64,000 bases of DNA from an uncultured Alistipes sp. (lineage in GTDB: Bacteria; Bacteroidota; Bacteroidia; Bacteroidales; Rikenellaceae). The position numbers and the translations under genes were made by a program. Numbering within the stretch: position 1 is the stretch's first letter; each line of letters opens with the position of its first letter. Positions 26,528-34,072 of this stretch are shown here, one piece after another. The notes beneath the pieces are model-generated. The model did not search any database. It was not told the origin of the DNA and saw nothing but the letters and a program-made list of their open reading frames with translations. Location of the stretch: contig CALVFO010000027.1 in the NCBI GenBank assembly GCA_944326855.1, positions 1-64,000 of the forward strand. The letters are read 5' to 3'.

Positions 26528-27799
26528 TCAGCGCAACAGCTGCATCTCCTGGTATTCAAGGGTCGATCCTATGTTGGGGTTAAAGAAGTAGCTGTCCGAA
26601 GAGAGGATGGTGCCGGCGTCGGACGTGCTCCATACCTGTGTGCCGCTGCCTATGGGCACATCCACCACCGTGCCGTCACTGCTCATGTAGGGATTGACGC
26701 CCCGGATGGCTTCGCTATGCAACTGCGTCACACGGTCTTGCGTGGCACTGGTACTCTCGTACATAGACATTTGTATGTCGCTTATTTCGGCTGCATTTTG
26801 CCGGATCTGCTCGCTGAGGCGTGCGGCCTGCTGCTGGTTGCGGATGATACCGGCCCGCACGTTTTGCTGGATTTGGCTGAGGAGTGCCTGCTGCATGGAG
26901 ACATACCTCTGTACGTACTGCTCGTTCATCTTCAGCGAGGCTTTCATGCGCTCTGTCTCCTGGACGGCCTGTTCCATACCCTTTTGATCGGGGGCGGTGT
27001 AGGTGGTGAGCCCTATCACTTCCCACATACGGCGGTCGATGGTACGCAGGGTGCCTGCCGGCATGCGGACATCGAGGATGAAAAAGCAGGCGTTCAGGGC
27101 GTGAAGCAGTTTCTGTCCGTTCTTGAGTGTGATGGCATAGAGCACGATGGCAGCATCGGAGCGGGCGGCCAGTATCTGTGTGAAGCTGCTGCCCATGACG
27201 GACTGGGCCAAGCCCTGGCGGAACTGGTTGAGGCGTATCTGCCCGAACTGGTCGGCACGCTGGCGGAATGCCTCGGGTACTTTGTCGTAGGGTGACGTTT
27301 CCACGACTTCAATGGCCTGGGCGTCGGGGAACTGCGATTCGGCTACATAGCGCAGATAGCCTTCGGCACTGGTATAAGGACGTTTCATGCTGCGCAGCAG
27401 CGGATGGCGCTGTCCGGTGGGTACGCCGTCGTTCTCGTCGTAATAGGGCCGACACAGTTCCGTATAGAAACCCAGCTGGCGCGTGCCGTCGCTGCCTTTG
27501 ATCTGGAAGCTGATGCTGCCGTTGCTCTGTTGGAACTCTTCGATGTCAATCCTTCCCACCAGTTGCCAGCCGGGCAGACAATTGATGGTGAGCGCTTCGG
27601 TGTTCTGCATATAAGGGTCGTGCAGGGTGACGGACCGCTCCTCGTTATAGACGGTGGCCGTAGGCTTGTGTTTTTGCGTTGTCACTGGGGCGGTCTTGCC
27701 GGAAGAGTTGTCCCCTCCACTCGCCGTTCCGCACCCGGCGGAGAGACAGGCCGTCAACAATAGTATGGGATACATGTTCATGCTGTTAGTATTTATCAT
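26528..27799 (-). CDS. putative lipoprotein with predicted coiled coil
   Basis: This 423-residue protein (ATG at 27799) carries a signal with lipobox L-S-A-G-C followed by G-T-A-S-G-G-D. The middle region is globular, with a motif around R-Q-L-G-F-Y-T-E-L-C-R-P-Y-Y. From about residue 270 to 350 the Gln/Glu/Met-rich heptad pattern (Q-E-T-E-R-M-K-A-S-L-K-M, Q-Q-A-L-L-S-Q-I-Q-Q-N) predicts a coiled coil. The tail, rich in Ser, Gly and Asp, reads as an extended strand pair (V-D-V-P-I-G-S-G-T-Q-V-W). Bacteroides genomes contain proteins of this style but I cannot name a function. A cluster of GGTTTCA-type repeats starts about 100 bp upstream. Confidence 0.7.
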   Translation of the reverse strand: MINTNSMNMYPILLLTACLSAGCGTASGGDNSSGKTAPVTTQKHKPTATVYNEERSVTLHDPYMQNTEALTINCLPGWQLVGRIDIEEFQQSNGSISFQIKGSDGTRQLGFYTELCRPYYDENDGVPTGQRHPLLRSMKRPYTSAEGYLRYVAESQFPDAQAIEVVETSPYDKVPEAFRQRADQFGQIRLNQFRQGLAQSVMGSSFTQILAARSDAAIVLYAITLKNGQKLLHALNACFFILDVRMPAGTLRTIDRRMWEVIGLTTYTAPDQKGMEQAVQETERMKASLKMNEQYVQRYVSMQQALLSQIQQNVRAGIIRNQQQAARLSEQIRQNAAEISDIQMSMYESTSATQDRVTQLHSEAIRGVNPYMSSDGTVVDVPIGSGTQVWSTSDAGTILSSDSYFFNPNIGSTLEYQEMQLLR

Positions 27800-27897
27800 A
27801 TTTTGGGAGATCAAGAATCAGAAAGTCAGAACAGGATGTGCGTTATAACCTTCGTCCTTATTCGCCCAATAATCCGTTCTGTATCCAGAACACATTG

Positions 27898-27981
27898 GGT
27901 TTCATGGGTAGAACCATTGGTTTCATCGGCAGAAACCGATGGTTTCAAGCCATGAAACCAACTTGAAACCAATCGTTTCAT
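27898..27981. repeat. GGTTTCA repeat cluster, 21-22 bp period, with inverted copies
   Basis: GGTTTCAT/A occurs at 27898, 27919 and 27941, spaced 21 and 22 bp. Inverted copies TGAAACC start at 27953 and 27964, and a further GTTTCAT is at 27975. GGTTTCA and TGAAACC at 27941-27959 form a palindrome around five bases. The cluster lies 100-180 bp upstream of the coiled-coil lipoprotein start, in position for a regulator binding on one DNA face. Confidence 0.7.
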
Positions 27982-28066
27982 GGCCACGGCAACTCTTGAA
28001 ACTTTTCCCTTCCCCTGTAAAAAAGACCTGCCACTCCGTCCTTTCTTAGCTTATACCGAACGGACG

Positions 28067-28080
28067 TTGTTTTAGTCAGA
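28067..28080. repeat. 14-bp direct repeat, right copy
   Basis: Identical to TTGTTTTAGTCAGA at 25148-25161. It lies 44 bp past the 3' end of the leucine-rich-repeat gene. Confidence 0.6.
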
Positions 28081-28123
28081 GCCGAGTATCATGCCGTCTC
28101 TTTCCGGCTTGCGGAAATCGGTG

Positions 28124-29677
28124 TTACTCCGCCTTTATCCATTCGACGTCAATGGATTTCTGGTTGTACACCCACCCGCCAATCAGTATATGGGACGGTC
28201 TCTCTCCTGTCGAGGTCATTATCGGGAAGGTGCTTTCCCCATCGCCGGGATTGTATTCGCAGTCCAATTCTAACAATATCGTATTTTTGCTGATATCCAG
28301 CCCTGTCAACTTACACCATGAGCAGGATAACGTCTTCAGCTCCGGGTTGTTGCGGATATCCAGTTCTGTCAACTTACTCCATGAGCAGGATAACTTCTTC
28401 AGCTTCGGGTTGTTGCTTACATTCAGCTTCACCAAATAAGTGTAGCCGCAGCTCAACTCCGTCAGTTCCGGGTTGTTGCTTAGATCCAGCTCCGTCAACT
28501 CAGTGAATGTGCAGCGCAACAACTGCAGCTTCGGGTTGTTGCTTAGATCCAGCTCCGTCAACGGATTCTCATTGCAAATCAACTGTTCCAGCTCCGTGAG
28601 CTGACTGACATCCAGCTCCGTCAACTGATTGTCTTGGCAATACACTATCGTCAGTTTCGGGTTGTTGCTTAGATCCAGCTTCGTCAACTGATTGTTTTGG
28701 CAGCCCAACCTCGTCAGATTCGGGCTTTTGCGGAGATCCAGTTCCGTCAATTTATTGTCCGGGATCTCCAATTCAATCAGCCCCGGGTTGTTGCTTAGAT
28801 TCAGTTTTGCCAAAGGAGAGGAGCCGCAGGCCAACCCCTCCAGCTTCGGGTTGTTGCTAAGATCCAGCTCCGTCAACTGATTGTAACCGCAGCCCAATAT
28901 CGTCAGTTCCGTGTTTTTGCTGAGATCCAGTTCCGTCAACAGATTGACACTGCATTCCAACCTTTCCAGCTCCGGGTTTACATTCAGCGACGTCAACTGA
29001 TTGTACGTGCAGGCCATCCCCTCCAGCTTCGTGTTTTTGCTTACATCCAGCTCCGTCAACTGATTATAGTGGCAAGACAGTATATTCAGCGACTCGAAAT
29101 ACTCGATCCCTCGCATAGAGGTCAAAGGACCGTAGTTATCAGGACTCCCCGAAACATCCAATTCGGTAATCGCGGCAATATGTTTCATATCATCCCCCGA
29201 GATATATTCCGCATCGGGAATATATTCTCTCTCCTGCAACACCCGGGCGAACACCGGATCGAACAGGGATGCATAGTTACCGTCTTCATGGGTGCTTCCG
29301 ACGGAGAAGTCCTTCTTGCCCCACTCCGAAGGGCTGAACAAATCGGGCTGGGCGGTACTGACCGCCTACACCATGATGGAGTGGCTGCCTTCCTCGAATT
29401 TACTGTACGGCTGGAGTTCAAGGCGTGTTTCCCCGGTTTCGTACACGGTTTCGTCTCCGGAAATCTTGTAGTGGTAGTTGTCCGCATTCTTCACCGCCGG
29501 CCACGAGGCGATGATGGTCTGTGCGTCCCTGTCCACATTCACTGTGACGACCGGAGTGGCGAGTTGCGTCTGGGCATCCGGCTTGTCGATAGCGGGCGTT
29601 TCGTCTTTTTCGCATGCCGTCACCAGGGGGAGGGCAGCGAATAGCATCACGAGTCGGAAGTAAAATTTTGTTTTCAT
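28124..29677 (-). pseudogene. leucine-rich-repeat surface lipoprotein interrupted by one amber codon
   Basis: One frame runs from the ATG at 29677 to a stop at 28124 except for a single TAG at 29366-29368. Part one (103 codons) has a lipoprotein signal (lipobox V-T-A-C) and a fibronectin-III/SusE-like domain. Part two continues in the same frame: the rest of that domain (S-T-A-Q-P-D-L-F-S-P-S-E-W), a linker with F-D-P-V-F-A-R-V-L-Q, then about 13 leucine-rich repeats of 21 residues (x-L-x-C-x-x-N-x-L-T-x-L-D-L-S-N-N-P-x-L) from about residue 198 to 470. The TAG falls inside the domain where Gln (CAG) is expected, so a C-to-T transition explains it. Unless suppressed, only the short N-terminal lipoprotein is made. 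The repeats are of the surface adhesion/interaction type common in Bacteroidota. Confidence 0.85.
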
Positions 29678-29725
29678 GACACTTAAGTTTTAAGTGAGCG
29701 TATAATCATTCGATGCGAGGGAGTA

Positions 29726-29851
29726 TCAGCCCAGCGGGAGCTCGGTTTCCCCGCGACCCGTTCCTCCGCACCCGATGGAAGGGCAGGCGGCCCATAGGAG
29801 TGTTGTATACCTGTTTTTTCCCATTTTGTCCATGCTTGTGAAACGATTCAT
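29726..29851 (-). CDS. tiny putative lipoprotein (41 codons) or gene remnant
   Basis: The frame begins M-N-R-F-T-S-M-D-K-M-G-K-N and continues with a hydrophobic stretch (Y-T-T-L-L-W-A-A-C-P) and a lipobox-like S-I-G-C-G-G-T-G before stopping a dozen residues later. The head resembles that of the coiled-coil lipoprotein at 27799 (C-L-S-A-G-C-G-T). It could be a genuine small lipoprotein or the first exported part of a broken gene; Met4 of the shorter variant at 29824 is an alternative start. It lies 48 bp ahead of the leucine-rich-repeat gene. Confidence 0.35.
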   Translation of the reverse strand: MNRFTSMDKMGKNRYTTLLWAACPSIGCGGTGRGETELPLG

Positions 29852-29900
29852 ATCCGATGTTTTCCTTCTGCCGGAACACGGCTCCCACTCTTTACTTCCC

Positions 29901-29934
29901 GGCTGTCGGGTGGCTGTCCGGCCACCCGACAGCC
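29901..29934. repeat. 14-bp perfect inverted repeat
   Basis: GGCTGTCGGGTGGC and GCCACCCGACAGCC flank a 6-nt loop. No T run follows on either strand. Confidence 0.75.
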
Positions 29935-29970
29935 CGCCAGAAGTGGGTCAGTTTATCGGGTTGTTCTTTT

Positions 29971-29997
29971 CGCCACTCCCCCATGATGGGAGTGGCG
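29971..29997. repeat. 10-bp perfect inverted repeat
   Basis: CGCCACTCCC and GGGAGTGGCG flank a 7-nt loop, 36 bp from the previous hairpin. A TTCTTTT tract adjoins it on its left on the plus strand. Confidence 0.7.
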
Positions 29998-30276
29998 TAA
30001 CACAAGGGGGGTGCTTTACGTTTGTTCGGGTTCAATTTCTGCATCCGTTCGTACGGCATAACTGTTTCCTCCTGTTCCTTTCGGGATTCTTCGGTTCATT
30101 AACCGCCCTCGGTTTCTCCTTCCCCCTCCGGCATTTCTTTCGGGGCTGTGGCAGGTGCCGATGTTTGCCTGTGGAAAAGAACGGCGGAGCCACCGAAAAT
30201 CTAGGGCGTTGCAACTCTCAGCTGATTTAAATATAATCTATAAGGTTTTAATTCACAATAGATTGAATACCCCATT

Positions 30277-30328
30277 TACACGAACGACATCCTCTTTTAC
30301 ACGAACGGAAGCATGCTATACACGAACG
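30277..30328. promoter_or_regulatory. three TACACGAACG direct repeats, 21-bp period: candidate LytTR operator
   Basis: The 10-mer TACACGAACG is identical at 30277-30286, 30298-30307 and 30319-30328, that is with 11-bp spacers and a strict 21-bp period (two helical turns). LytTR response regulators bind pairs of short direct repeats with this geometry. The array lies about 30 bp ahead of the presumed -33 region of the operon encoding a LytTR regulator, the right place for autoactivation. Confidence 0.75.
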
Positions 30329-30359
30329 GATGTTTTTTTTGAAAGGGGCTTGTAGACGA

Positions 30360-30390
30360 TTGGAATTGTCGGCAGGAAAAAATATATTTA
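30360..30390 (+). promoter_or_regulatory. promoter of the two-component operon
   Basis: TTG at 30360-30362 and TATATTTA at 30383-30390 are spaced 20 bp apart, close to the Bacteroidota -33/-7 pattern. The implied start site is about 25-30 nt ahead of the TTG start codon at 30422. Confidence 0.5.
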
Positions 30391-30421
30391 CCAGCGAAGC
30401 CCTGGCAAATACACATCCCGC

Positions 30422-33322
30422 TTGAATACGAAACGCTACATCCTGTTTTGTCTGCTCGCCGCGCTGGCGATCTTGCCGCCGGATGGTGCCGCGGCTACTT
30501 CAGAGCCCGTCACCGTCACCTCGGAATATGCCCGCCGCCATTACACGACGCAGGACGGCCTGCCGCAGATGCTGACCGAGTACATCTGGCAGGACGCGAA
30601 AGGATATATCTGGGTGGGTACCTTGAGCGGCTTCGTACGCTACGACGGATTTGAGTTTATCCCTTATTTAAAAGGAAAGCAGGAAAATATTCTCTCCTTC
30701 TGTCCCGGAACGGACGGCAGCATATGGGCTCTCGGCTTCAGACGCAGACACCTGGTGGACCGGGACGGGAAGATGCGAACGCTGCCGCTGAACGGGCGCG
30801 GACTCTTGTTGAACAACCTCAATGCCTATTCTCTGCCGCCGGGATGGGTGTTGCTGGAAGACGAGCAGGAACGCGGGCGCGAAGTCTGCCGTCTGACCGA
30901 CGAAGGGGCGGAAACCGTATTGAAGTCGCCTGCGCTGGACAGTATGGACCTCTGCCATAGAGTTTATTGGGACAGTGTTTCAAAGATATTCTATATCCCC
31001 ACCGCTCGTCACGTCTGTCGGATCAAGACCGATGGCACCACCCTCTCCCCCATCCAGGTGTCCGAATCCTACTCACTTCTGAGAGACGGGGAGCGACTCT
31101 ACCTTTTTGCGGCTGACGGTATCTATGAAGTGGAGAACGGCCGCGCACGCCCCTTGGCCTCCTATCGTTTCCTGGCACCCGACTACGGCGTGGCCGCCTG
31201 TGCCGACCGCAAGGGAAACATTTTTATACATGATGCCCACAATCTGTATTGCTTTTCGAAAGATGGCAGCGTCAGGCACATCGTAGACGGCATCAACCTC
31301 ATTCGCCAGATGTGTATCGACCGCGAGGGCAACCTCTGGCTGGCCACCTATCAGGGCGTTTATAACTTCTTCCAGCTGAATTTCGTAAACCATCGTCTGA
31401 GCGATCACAACGACATCCTGCGCGCTATCGACGAAGATGCTCAGGGACGTTTGCTGACGGGGACCCTGAACGGGCGCCTTCTGAGGGGGAAGAATGCCGC
31501 TGAATTACGTCCCATTCCTTATCCTCGCGAGTCGGACAACTACTTCCTGCCCCGCACGGCCCGCATAGGCGGCACTACTTACCTGCTGGGCATGGGTGAT
31601 GTGCTGGCCTGCAATGGCGGCGGATGCCGGTGGCTGGGACTGCCGTGGCTCAACTACCAGTTCCTGGGCAGCTACGCCGACAGCCTGCTCGTGGCCACCC
31701 GCCAGGCACTCTACATCACCGACGCACGTGGAGGCATTCGTCAGACACATGAAGGCCTGCGCGGTGTCTTTTGCGCCTGTCCTGACGGGGACGGCAACCT
31801 CTACGTGGGTACCGCCTACGGGGTGGTGCGCCTATGTGGCGGAGAGCGCCGAAACATCGTCATGCCGGACAGTAGCATTGTCTGTACGGCCATGACCGTC
31901 AATCCTTATGGTGAAATCCTCTTTGCCTCGGGCGAAAACCTCTACACCGTGCGCAACGACTCCGCCGTATTGGTGCAAAGCTACGGCAATCTGATACGCT
32001 CGATTCATCAGACGGGCGACAACTTTCTCATCGTGGCTGTCACCGATGGGCTTTACATCACCGACAACCGTCTGCTGCAGACCATGTTTTTCAACCAGTA
32101 CAACGGTTTCACGGGCATCGAACCCCTGGCTGCCCGCATCGCCGAGACCGGCGATGGTACCGTCTGGATTCCATGCGTGGACCAGACGGTGTCTTTCCAT
32201 CCGCGTGAGTTGGTCTATCAGTATACCACGCCCAGGCTGGAACTTTTGTCCGCGCAGGCGTCGGCCGACAACGTCCACTGGCAGCCCTTCTCGACCGGTG
32301 CCGACGGACGTATTCGCTTGGAACACGGGCTGCGCAACCTGCGCTTCTCCTACATCGCCATCTCTCATTCCGCCACCGGAAATGTACGCTACCGTTACCG
32401 TCTGAAAGGCTTCCAGGAACAATGGTCGCAGCCGCAGACCGGACGTGAGGTACAATTCAATAACCTGCCGCCCGGACGCTACCGCTTGGAGGTATCGGCC
32501 CTGCTGGGCAATATCTCCTCGGATACCATCGGGGTGGACTTTCACCTGTTGCCCGCCTTTTGGCAGCACGGGTGGTTCTGGCTGGCGATTGCACTGGGAC
32601 TGAGCAGCGGTATCTGGACTCTGTCTTACACCTACTACAAGCGGCGCGACCGTCGGAAGATGGACGAGCTGCAACGCGAAATCAAACTGAACAACCTGTT
32701 GGTGAAGTCTATCCGCTTGAAGTCCATTCCCCACTTCAATGCCAACGTGTTGGCCGGGATTGAATATTTTATCCAGACCCACTCGGTCACTCAGGCCAAT
32801 CATTACCTGTCATTGTATTCGCGTTTTACCAATTCTACCCTGTTGGATGTGGACAAGCCCTCTCGTTCCATCAGCGACGAGATACAGTATGTCAAACTTT
32901 ACCTTTCGTTGGAACAATTGCGTTACGGCGAAAGTCTTTCCTATCATATCCGTGTGGCGCCCGATGTGGATACCGGTACACAAGTGCCAAACATGATATT
33001 GCACACCTACTGCGAAAATGCCGTGAAACACGGACTTCGCAACAAACCGGGAAACGGACATATAGATATCGAAGTCACTACCCGCGAGGACGGCATTAAC
33101 ATTGCCGTTACCGATGACGGTGTGGGACGCGAAGCCGCCGCCGCCTTTTCCTCTTCCTCCACCAAGCAGGGACTCAGCATCATGGAGCAGCAGATTGAAC
33201 TATACAACCAACGTAACGACAAACACATCGTACAGACCGTGACCGACCTCAAGACCCCGGAGGGTCGAGCCTGCGGCACACGCTTCGAGTTGTTCGTTCC
33301 CAGCCACTATAACTATTTCTGA
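30422..33322 (+). CDS. Reg_prop/Y_Y_Y sensor histidine kinase (LytS-type His_kinase core)
   Basis: This 966-residue membrane protein starts with a signal peptide. Its long periplasmic sensor is built of Reg_prop beta-propeller repeats (T-T-Q-D-G-L-P-Q, G-Y-I-W-V-G-T-L-S-G-F-V-R-Y-D-G, G-N-L-W-L-A-T-Y-Q-G-V), then a Y_Y_Y domain (Y-R-Y-R-L-K-G-F-Q-E-Q-W) and one membrane helix near 715-740. The cytoplasmic core is of the His_kinase (PF06580) type with P-H-F-N-A-N-V-L as H-box, followed by the ATPase motifs C-E-N-A-V-K-H-G-L and V-T-D-D-G-V-G-R-E. It lacks the AraC/receiver fusion of hybrid systems, so it should signal to the adjacent regulator. No ATG is in frame; TTG at 30422 is the only plausible start. 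Related sensors respond to glycans or peptides; the signal is unknown. Confidence 0.9.
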   Translation: MNTKRYILFCLLAALAILPPDGAAATSEPVTVTSEYARRHYTTQDGLPQMLTEYIWQDAKGYIWVGTLSGFVRYDGFEFIPYLKGKQENILSFCPGTDGSIWALGFRRRHLVDRDGKMRTLPLNGRGLLLNNLNAYSLPPGWVLLEDEQERGREVCRLTDEGAETVLKSPALDSMDLCHRVYWDSVSKIFYIPTARHVCRIKTDGTTLSPIQVSESYSLLRDGERLYLFAADGIYEVENGRARPLASYRFLAPDYGVAACADRKGNIFIHDAHNLYCFSKDGSVRHIVDGINLIRQMCIDREGNLWLATYQGVYNFFQLNFVNHRLSDHNDILRAIDEDAQGRLLTGTLNGRLLRGKNAAELRPIPYPRESDNYFLPRTARIGGTTYLLGMGDVLACNGGGCRWLGLPWLNYQFLGSYADSLLVATRQALYITDARGGIRQTHEGLRGVFCACPDGDGNLYVGTAYGVVRLCGGERRNIVMPDSSIVCTAMTVNPYGEILFASGENLYTVRNDSAVLVQSYGNLIRSIHQTGDNFLIVAVTDGLYITDNRLLQTMFFNQYNGFTGIEPLAARIAETGDGTVWIPCVDQTVSFHPRELVYQYTTPRLELLSAQASADNVHWQPFSTGADGRIRLEHGLRNLRFSYIAISHSATGNVRYRYRLKGFQEQWSQPQTGREVQFNNLPPGRYRLEVSALLGNISSDTIGVDFHLLPAFWQHGWFWLAIALGLSSGIWTLSYTYYKRRDRRKMDELQREIKLNNLLVKSIRLKSIPHFNANVLAGIEYFIQTHSVTQANHYLSLYSRFTNSTLLDVDKPSRSISDEIQYVKLYLSLEQLRYGESLSYHIRVAPDVDTGTQVPNMILHTYCENAVKHGLRNKPGNGHIDIEVTTREDGINIAVTDDGVGREAAAAFSSSSTKQGLSIMEQQIELYNQRNDKHIVQTVTDLKTPEGRACGTRFELFVPSHYNYF

Positions 33323-33337
33323 CCCAACTCCCCGACT

Positions 33338-34072
33338 ATGAAAAATTACCGTGCCATCATCGTCGAAGACGAGCGGTTGCCCCGCCTGTCGCTCCTCCAG
33401 AAACTGGAAACCTATCATCCCGATATCGAGGTGGTGGACTGTTGCGAATCCTACGAAGCCGCCCTTACCTCCATCCTGCGCCACAGACCGGACATCCTCT
33501 TTCTCGACATCCAGTTACAGGGACACACTACCTTGGAGTTGTTGCGTGAGCTGAAGGAAGCCATCCCTTTGCCTCACATCATCTTCACTACGGCATACAG
33601 CAATTCGGAGTACCTGCTGCAGGCTATTCGCTTTGCCGCTGCCGATTACCTGTTGAAACCCGTGAATGTATCGGATCTGGCAAAAGCCATTCACCGCATC
33701 GAGGAACGGGATGCAACGACTCCATCTTCTTCCTTCCCATCCCAGGCACAGTCAGAAAAATTTCCTTTCCGTACCCTTAACGGTACCCTCTATGCAGGCA
33801 AGGATGAAGTGGTCTACGTACGTGCCAACGGCAATTATTCCAACATCATGTTGGTTAAAGGCGAGGAGATTGTGCTGGAAAGGCTTGGCGTCATCGAAAG
33901 GAAACTGGGCACGAAGTACTTTATCCGTGCCGGACGTAACCTCTTGCTCAATCGCAACCTGATATATAAGGTTAACCGCAAGCACAAATGCTGCATTCTG
34001 CGCACTCCCGGCGGGCAGGAATACAATGTGGAGTTGTCAGCCGGGGGACTGGAAGCGGTGGAAAAACGGTGA
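33338..34072 (+). CDS. LytTR-family response regulator
   Basis: This 244-residue protein has an N-terminal receiver domain with the acidic pair E-D-E near residue 10, phosphoacceptor Asp in L-F-L-D-I-Q-L, Thr/Ser in I-I-F-T-T-A-Y and Lys in L-L-K-P-V. After a Ser/Pro linker comes a C-terminal LytTR DNA-binding domain with V-V-Y-V-R-A-N-G-N-Y-S-N-I and the R-A-G-R-N-L-L-L-N-R segment. It starts 15 bp after the sensor kinase stop, so the two are translated together. The three 21-bp-spaced repeats upstream of the operon are its likely target. No terminator with a T run was seen directly after it. Confidence 0.92.
   Translation: MKNYRAIIVEDERLPRLSLLQKLETYHPDIEVVDCCESYEAALTSILRHRPDILFLDIQLQGHTTLELLRELKEAIPLPHIIFTTAYSNSEYLLQAIRFAAADYLLKPVNVSDLAKAIHRIEERDATTPSSSFPSQAQSEKFPFRTLNGTLYAGKDEVVYVRANGNYSNIMLVKGEEIVLERLGVIERKLGTKYFIRAGRNLLLNRNLIYKVNRKHKCCILRTPGGQEYNVELSAGGLEAVEKR

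Larger units (their letters stand above)
29852..30276. other. gene-free divergent gap with two perfect hairpins
   Basis: No secure gene. A 30-codon minus-strand frame at 29892-29984 (M-G-E-W-R-K-E-Q-P-D-K) looks unusually protein-like but overlaps both hairpins and has no support beyond that. The rest, 30000-30276, holds short Pro/Arg-rich frames only. Directly right of it come the 21-bp repeats of the sensor-kinase promoter. Confidence 0.4.

Noticed and set aside
27898-27981. Possible CRISPR-like array
   Set aside because: Repeats are only 7-8 bp, occur in both orientations, and have no spacer-repeat regularity beyond three units; no cas genes nearby.
29366-29368. TAG recoded to glutamine as in some Bacteroides phages
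   Set aside because: Intact host genes here (for example rel and serC) end in TAG, and only this one internal TAG is seen, so a point mutation is simpler.
30032-30214. 60-codon Arg/Pro-rich minus-strand frame
   Set aside because: TTG start, no homology recognised, composition typical of a non-coding GC-rich frame.
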